Source: Doris montereyensis
Lineage: Eukaryota; Mollusca; Gastropoda; Nudibranchia; Dorididae
DNA: 64,000 nt
Assembly: GCA_037039925.1 (NCBI GenBank)
Contig: JAXRKP010001455.1
Coordinates: forward strand, 1-64,000
Reading direction: 5' to 3'
Positions 59,451 to 64,000 of this stretch are shown one piece after another; position 1 is the first letter of the stretch; every line of letters starts with the position of its first letter. A program made the position numbers and the translations under genes. Below the pieces are notes generated by a model. It was not told the DNA's origin, did no database searches, and saw only the letters and a list, made by a program, of their open reading frames with translations.

Positions 59451-60275
59451 CGAGTTGAACGTCAGTTGATTTCATAATCAGGAAAAATAATTATTTTTAA
59501 ACAATACTAAATGATTGTTCTCCTTGTGAAACGGATACTGTTACACTATGGATAGTGTCACAGAAAGATAAAGGATCGGATCCCCATGACGCTGAGCTGG
59601 ACTGAATCACTTCATGCAGGTTTCTGGGCTCTTCCTTTAGCGTCAATGAGATTTCCTTCTTGATGCATTCCTTTTAAGCATTTCCACTCTTTCAGGAGCC
59701 ATTACTGATTTTCTTTGTCAATTTTGCTTATCCAAAAAGTTAATGAGTTTTGTTTAGAGGAGTGGCTCTGAAAATATAAGGAAATATGAAGAGGTCCTTA
59801 TAAACATGCATGCAGTTTGTTGATCTGTACTAACTTTTTTTATAATTTTTTAAATTTATTCATTCGTTGTGACAATGTTTGTCTGTTCATTTATCTTAAT
59901 TGTTTTATTTGTTTATTTATTCAAAAGCATTCACTTCTAAGAATGTATTTATTCTTTTATTTATGATATATGTACTCATGTGCCTTATGTTTTTCCATTG
60001 TTTTTTGTCGTTACTTCTCATCGTGCCAATTAAGTATTTGTAATTCCCGTACAATTTTGGGCATATATATATATGTGTAGAAAAATAACTTTCTAAAATT
60101 GTTCAATATGAACGATAAATGAGACTGATATTAAGCCTATCGAGCTGAGCTAGCAAAATATTCTGATCTCAAAAAGTCACCAAAAAGGTTACTAATTGAT
60201 TGATGTATGTATTGTACACTGAAAAGGTTGTGTAAGAAAAATCTTTATCTTTGTCATCGTTGTTTTCCCAACCAG
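59451..60275. other. intron B-C, no other feature
   Basis: AT-rich sequence with a short (AT)n at 60,062-60,074. Confidence 0.5.
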
Positions 60276-60393
60276 GAAAAATTACTGGAAGAATCAAATA
60301 AATCAGCGGGTAACAGCAACACCATGTCAGCCTCTGCTGGGCCCATCAAGTTTGAGCCAGACAGTCAGTGCTATCAACTTTCAGCCATTATAG
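60276..60393 (+). CDS. unknown gene, exon C
   Basis: Acceptor tcatcgttgttttcccaaccag, donor ATAG|gtaaga. 118 bp encoding EKLLEESNKSAGNSNTMSAS then AGPIKFEPDSQCYQLSAII plus one base. Phase 0 entry matches exon B. Its last 33 bp together with 14 bp of intron form the first unit of the 47 bp array that follows, so the normal donor is succeeded by many copies. No downstream exon is recognised. Confidence 0.6.
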
Positions 60394-60988
60394 GTAAGAT
60401 TCAGGCTACAGTCAGTGCTATCAGCTTTCAGCCATTATAGGTGAGATTCCTACTACAGTCAGTGCTATCAGCTTTCAGCTGTTATAGGTAAGATTCAGGC
60501 TACAGTCAGTGCTATCAACTTTCAGTCATTATAGGTGAGATTCAGGCTACAGTCAGTGCTATCAGCTTTCAGCAATTATAGGTGAAATTCAGGCTACAGT
60601 CAGTGCTATCAGCTTTCAGCTATAATAGATAAGATTCAGGCTACAGTCAGTGCTATCAGCTTTCAGCAATTATAGGTGAAATTCCTACTACAGTCAGTGC
60701 TATCAGCTTTCAGCTGTTATAGGTAAGATTCAGGCTACAGTCAGTGCTATCAACTTTCAACCATTATAGGTGAGATTCAGGCTACAGTCAGTGCTATCAG
60801 CTTTCAGCAATTATAGGTGAAATTCAGGCTACAGTCAGTGCTATCAGCTTTCAGCTATAATAGATAAGATTCAGGCTACAGTCAGTGCTATCAGCTTTCA
60901 GCAATTATAGGTGAAATTCAGGCTACAGTCAGTGCTATCAGCTTTCAGCTATAATAGATAAGATTCAGGCTACAGTCAGTGCTATCCA
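60361..60988 (+). repeat. 47 bp array amplified from exon-intron boundary
   Basis: Thirteen full units and a partial one. Unit 1 is the end of exon C plus the start of its intron: acagtcagtgctatcaactt, tcagccattatag|gtaagat and tcaggct. Donor states by unit: GTAAG in 1, 3, 8; GTGAG in 2, 4, 9; GTGAA in 5, 7, 10, 12; lost (GATAAG) in 6, 11, 13. Units 3-7 and 8-12 show the same order of variants, that is a 5-unit higher-order repeat of 235 bp. Confidence 0.93.
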
Positions 60989-61262
60989 CAGCGTCGAATT
61001 CCTGTAGCAAATCGTCTCTTTTAGTTGTGCCGGCAAAACTCATTAATTACCCATGTGCGCTCACCTGTCACGGGTCAAGCACGGTCAGCTGGATTCCCCG
61101 AATAGCTGATCGTCCTGTTGGGATTTTTATAAAAAATTGCACCATTTTAGCTCGCTATAACAGTGCTTCTCTCACACCGATTGTCTTAGTCTTTGTTTCT
61201 AGCTTAGCATCAACATCTTGTCTGTTCTCTGTGAAAGTATCAGTTCTCTTGGATTTGTAACT
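60989..61262 (-). pseudogene. coding-like frame with stop, mobile-element-like, minus strand
   Basis: On the minus strand a frame reads KSKRTDTFTENRQDVDAKLE then TKTKTIGVREALL, a TAG, and on with RAKMVQFFIKIPTGRSAIRG then IQLTVLDP and TGA. The text is protein-like on both sides of the TAG. I do not recognise the family. It could be a decayed mobile-element gene. Confidence 0.3.
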
Positions 61263-61794
61263 TTTCTGATAAAAGCATTTTTAATATGTATGTATATTTC
61301 TCGTTTTTTTTAGCTGTGATCATTATATTTGATCTAATTACTAAAAACCTATACGAATGTAATTAACGAAAATGAGTTTATTTCAAAGATTGGTTATTGC
61401 ACTTCACTCTGTAAAAACAATTAATTTGCAGTCACAAGCCATTACAAAGTTATAACGTTTTTCCTCGACCTGCTCCCTTTTTGCCTAAGTTAAGTACGCA
61501 TGCAACAGGTTTTCCTTGAGAGTAAATCATTTTTAACCCATTTTCCTTTATCCAATCGATTTTTACTGAACCCTCTTATTTTTTCAAATAAATCTAGTAT
61601 GGATCACACCCTAGAGAATCATCATTTTGCCGTCAGTGAATTGTGCAGCATATGTGGAAAAGAAAAACTTAACATATAAAGAAAAACAAGCAAAGAGAAA
61701 GCCACTGATGTGTCATAAAATGCAAGATGACATTTTTTTTTATATATGAACTTGATATAAAAATGATGTGATAGGAAAACATTGCACCCCAATA
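61263..61794. other. no recognised feature
   Basis: AT-rich sequence without supported frames. Confidence 0.5.
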
Positions 61795-62690
61795 TTACAA
61801 TTGCTTACACGCCTTCCTTCTTCACATTGAATTAGACAGGGTCTCACCCCCGTACTTACACATTATGCTAGGGATAGTGTTAAAACACCACAAACTACTA
61901 GAGACAGCAGCACATTCCATGGACAACAAAATTACATGTCAGACAGACACTCATCTCACAGAGCTCGGACAGGTATTAAAACAATATGGCAGTTGTTGGA
62001 AACAAGCAAACGAAACACAAACACAGCTTGACCTCTATCAGATTTGCCTTCTTTTTAGGGACAATGACATTGATAAAGCCACACACACTCAAGAAGTACG
62101 GGACACTGAGCATAAATTATCACAAATAACACATGAAAAACTCACACATAGATTGGGTCCCATTGCATCATCCTTAGATAAAGTTCTTACCAAACACAGA
62201 ATCACACCACAGGCATACCACAGTCGATCTTTTATTGGCAACCGCTGTCATAAATACTTACAAGAAAAGGTTTATACAGACCTTACGCAAACAATCATCA
62301 CACAGACAATGGCATGCACACATTGCCCAATAATTATTGATGAAGCACACACGATAGCTTTAGTTTTCAACAATATCAACAAAACATTTAGTAAAGTCCA
62401 CAAAGCAATATCACACACAAAGACAATTAATGAAAATTCAATCAATAACATTCAACAGGATATAGACACATACATGAGCATGTATAGACAAAGCTTCCCA
62501 AACAAAACAATCCCAAAACAGCATATTTTAGAGCACCATTGCACCCCACATATATACGACATTACAAATTCGGGCTTGGGTTGCTGGGTGAATAGGGAAT
62601 GGAAAGCTGTCATCAGTCAATTGCAAGGATAGAGAGATGAGCACGAGGCATTATAAACTCACAAGTGCGAATGAAGTTCATAATGAATGC
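61795..62690 (+). pseudogene. decayed mobile-element-like ORF, unnamed family
   Basis: The frame runs from upstream of the first ATG (HIELDRVSPPYLHIMLGIVL) to a stop at 62,632. It includes HKLLETAAHSMD, a coiled region, RITPQAYHSRSFIGNRCHKY, FPNKTIPKQHILEHHCTPHI and then a frameshift near 62,565. The shifted frame continues FGLGLLGE, a TAG in place of Gln, then GMESCHQSIARIER. PLH..LG, AYH...FIGN, H.LE.H and G.GLLGEQG.ES.H are blocks I associate with a widespread, functionally uncharacterised invertebrate multicopy protein, probably of mobile origin. The 3' flank (aaatgggagctgatagaaag) resembles the RTE-like LINE tail. Confidence 0.55.
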
Positions 62691-63340
62691 ACAAATATTA
62701 GAAAACAGGCCCCTGGTGCATGCACGCACCGACCTGCAAGTAACATTAAATGTACATACTGATACATATCTCAACCCATAACATTAAATGGGAGCTGATA
62801 GAAAGAAAGATTCATCTTATTTCATTGTGTTTAAGAGTTATTCCTTCAATGATATTGTTTGTTTCCATTAGTCTCATTATTGGAGTATTACAAATATCGA
62901 TATTTTTCTGTTTATCGTGATGACAGCAAACTATCTTTTAGCATGTACGTACATGTATGTATTGTCCTTATTTTGTGAAAGTTTGATGGCATTCAGCTGT
63001 ACAGATTTTATGTTAAAAGCGTTGTACTTAATACCATATGTCTGTTATTGTACTGAAATGATGGACCTAATTGAGGCCTTGATTGTGTGGAAACGAAACA
63101 CTTCTTGATAAATTTCTTTCATCAGTCTATCGCAAAACTCTCTTTAAAGTTTGGGGAAGCCTTCACAATTGTTGTCGATTGCTATCTTAGTCAGATACAA
63201 GCTGATTAATTGGACCTATAAATTCAATAAGCGCGGTAAAGCTAGCATGGAGCGAACGCTACCTGGTGGCCCTTTGCTGACCTCGGTCAGCATGACCCAG
63301 GTGCACCGTTGGCCAACTAAGAGGGACGAGTTTTGTACGC
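62691..63340. other. no confident gene
   Basis: AT-rich up to 63,230, then a GC-richer patch (63,233-63,335, agcatggagcgaacgctacc) with an open frame but no recognised motif. Confidence 0.4.
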
Positions 63341-63378
63341 TTTGTATCAGCTTTCAGCCATTATAGGTAAGATTCAGT
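63341..63378 (+). repeat. orphan unit of the 47 bp array
   Basis: tatcagctttcagccattat|ag|gtaagattcag matches the splice-donor part of the 60.36 kb array, 2.4 kb downstream of its end and isolated. Confidence 0.8.
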
Positions 63379-63458
63379 ACGTCAATATCAAGTTCTTTGC
63401 CTTTTCTGAGGGACCTTGAATGTAAAGATTGATTGCATCGGTGGCCATGTGGTTTAAC

Positions 63459-64000
63459 ATGATATAAACGGTAAAGTCGCAAACTGTGTAAGTCTCAAAT
63501 TAGTAACACCTTTTTTTTCAGACTTTTTTAACATTAGGAAGCCTCTATGCTTCTTCTAGTTAGGATTCCGTAGCACAAGAAACAATAGAAACTCGTATGG
63601 TAACCATATGAGCAATCTATGTATTCCTATTGGGTCTAGTTTTTGACACTGGCAATCCATGTATTCCTATTGGGTCTAGTTTTTTTGATTGGGTCTAGTT
63701 TTTGACAGTGGCAATCCGTGTATCCACTGCAATCCATGTATCCTATTGGGTCTAGTTTTTGACACTGGCAATCCATGTATCCCTATTGGGTCTAGTTTTT
63801 GACACTGGCAATCCATGTATCCCTATTGGGTCTAGTTTTTGACACTGGCAATCCATGTATTCCTATTGGGTCTAGTTTTTGACACTGGCAATCCATGTAT
63901 TCCCTATTGGGTCTAGTTTTTGACACTGGCAATCCATGTATCCCTATTGGGTCTAGTTTTTGACACTGGCAATCCATGTATTCCTATTGGGTCTAGTTTT
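63459..64000. repeat. dispersed repeat D with internal 40 bp array
   Basis: The start acggtaaagtcgcaaactgt, then taacattaggaagcctctat and ttaggattccgtagcacaag, match 46.6 kb. From about 63,611 a unit of cctattgggtctagtttttg plus acactggcaatccatgtatc (40 bp) is repeated about 9-10 times and continues past the window end. One unit near 63,680 has an extra attgggtctag insertion. Confidence 0.9.

Overview
This window is eukaryotic nuclear DNA, most likely from an invertebrate animal and probably a mollusc. The base composition is AT-rich and the few genes have spliced, widely spaced exons. Three tRNA-derived SINE families, RTE-like and L2/CR1-like LINEs, several short inverted-repeat DNA transposons and very many microsatellites and minisatellites fill the rest. 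The assignment to molluscs is an inference from the repeat landscape, not a direct identification. There are no operons and nothing prokaryotic.

Three host genes can be supported. On the minus strand at 45.8-52.7 kb lies SEM1/DSS1, the small acidic 26S proteasome and BRCA2-associated subunit, in three exons; its second exon lacks one base. On the plus strand at 29.95-38.69 kb lies a likely NCBP2AS2-like gene, recognised by the conserved core LSESYPFRRAAQITAYF; its last exon needs two single-base corrections. On the plus strand at 58.66-60.39 kb three phase-compatible exons belong to a gene I do not recognise. Weaker coding-like islands lie at 29.1 kb (+), 33.1 kb (-), 32.1 kb (+) and 61.1 kb (-). 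Single-base breaks in otherwise well-conserved genes, together with odd mosaics at 18.3-18.5, 20.0-20.35 and 48.9-49.6 kb, suggest residual long-read consensus errors, although real pseudogenisation is not excluded.

Layout: 0-15 kb is dominated by tandem arrays (27/39, 78, 22, 53, 43, 57, 29, 59 and 18 bp units, plus CTA, GA and a 450 bp GAA tract) separated by SINE and LINE remnants. 15-29 kb holds more GA/CT and AGT tracts, a fold-back tRNA-type element, a repeat carrying a hammerhead-ribozyme-like core, a BEL/Pao-like LTR end and a 465 bp inverted-repeat transposon. 29-45 kb is the NCBP2AS2-like gene, with a frameshifted RTE-like LINE and a pogo-like element in its introns, followed by more SINEs and a 227 bp palindromic MITE. 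45-53 kb is SEM1 with introns full of nested elements. 53-64 kb holds an L2-like LINE end, the unknown gene, a decayed mobile-element ORF and a 40 bp array that runs off the window.

The theme of the window is the birth of tandem arrays from other sequence. The 43 bp array lies inside a SINE and is an amplified piece of it. The 57 bp array is an amplified SINE tail. The 59 bp array extends from the end of the fold-back element. The 40 bp array is an amplified piece of a dispersed repeat. The 33 bp array, and perhaps the 53 bp array, start at LINE 3' tails. Most striking, the 47 bp array at 60.36-60.99 kb is an amplified exon-intron boundary of the unknown gene and repeats its 5' splice site. 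I see no evidence of a novel defence, CRISPR or metabolic system.
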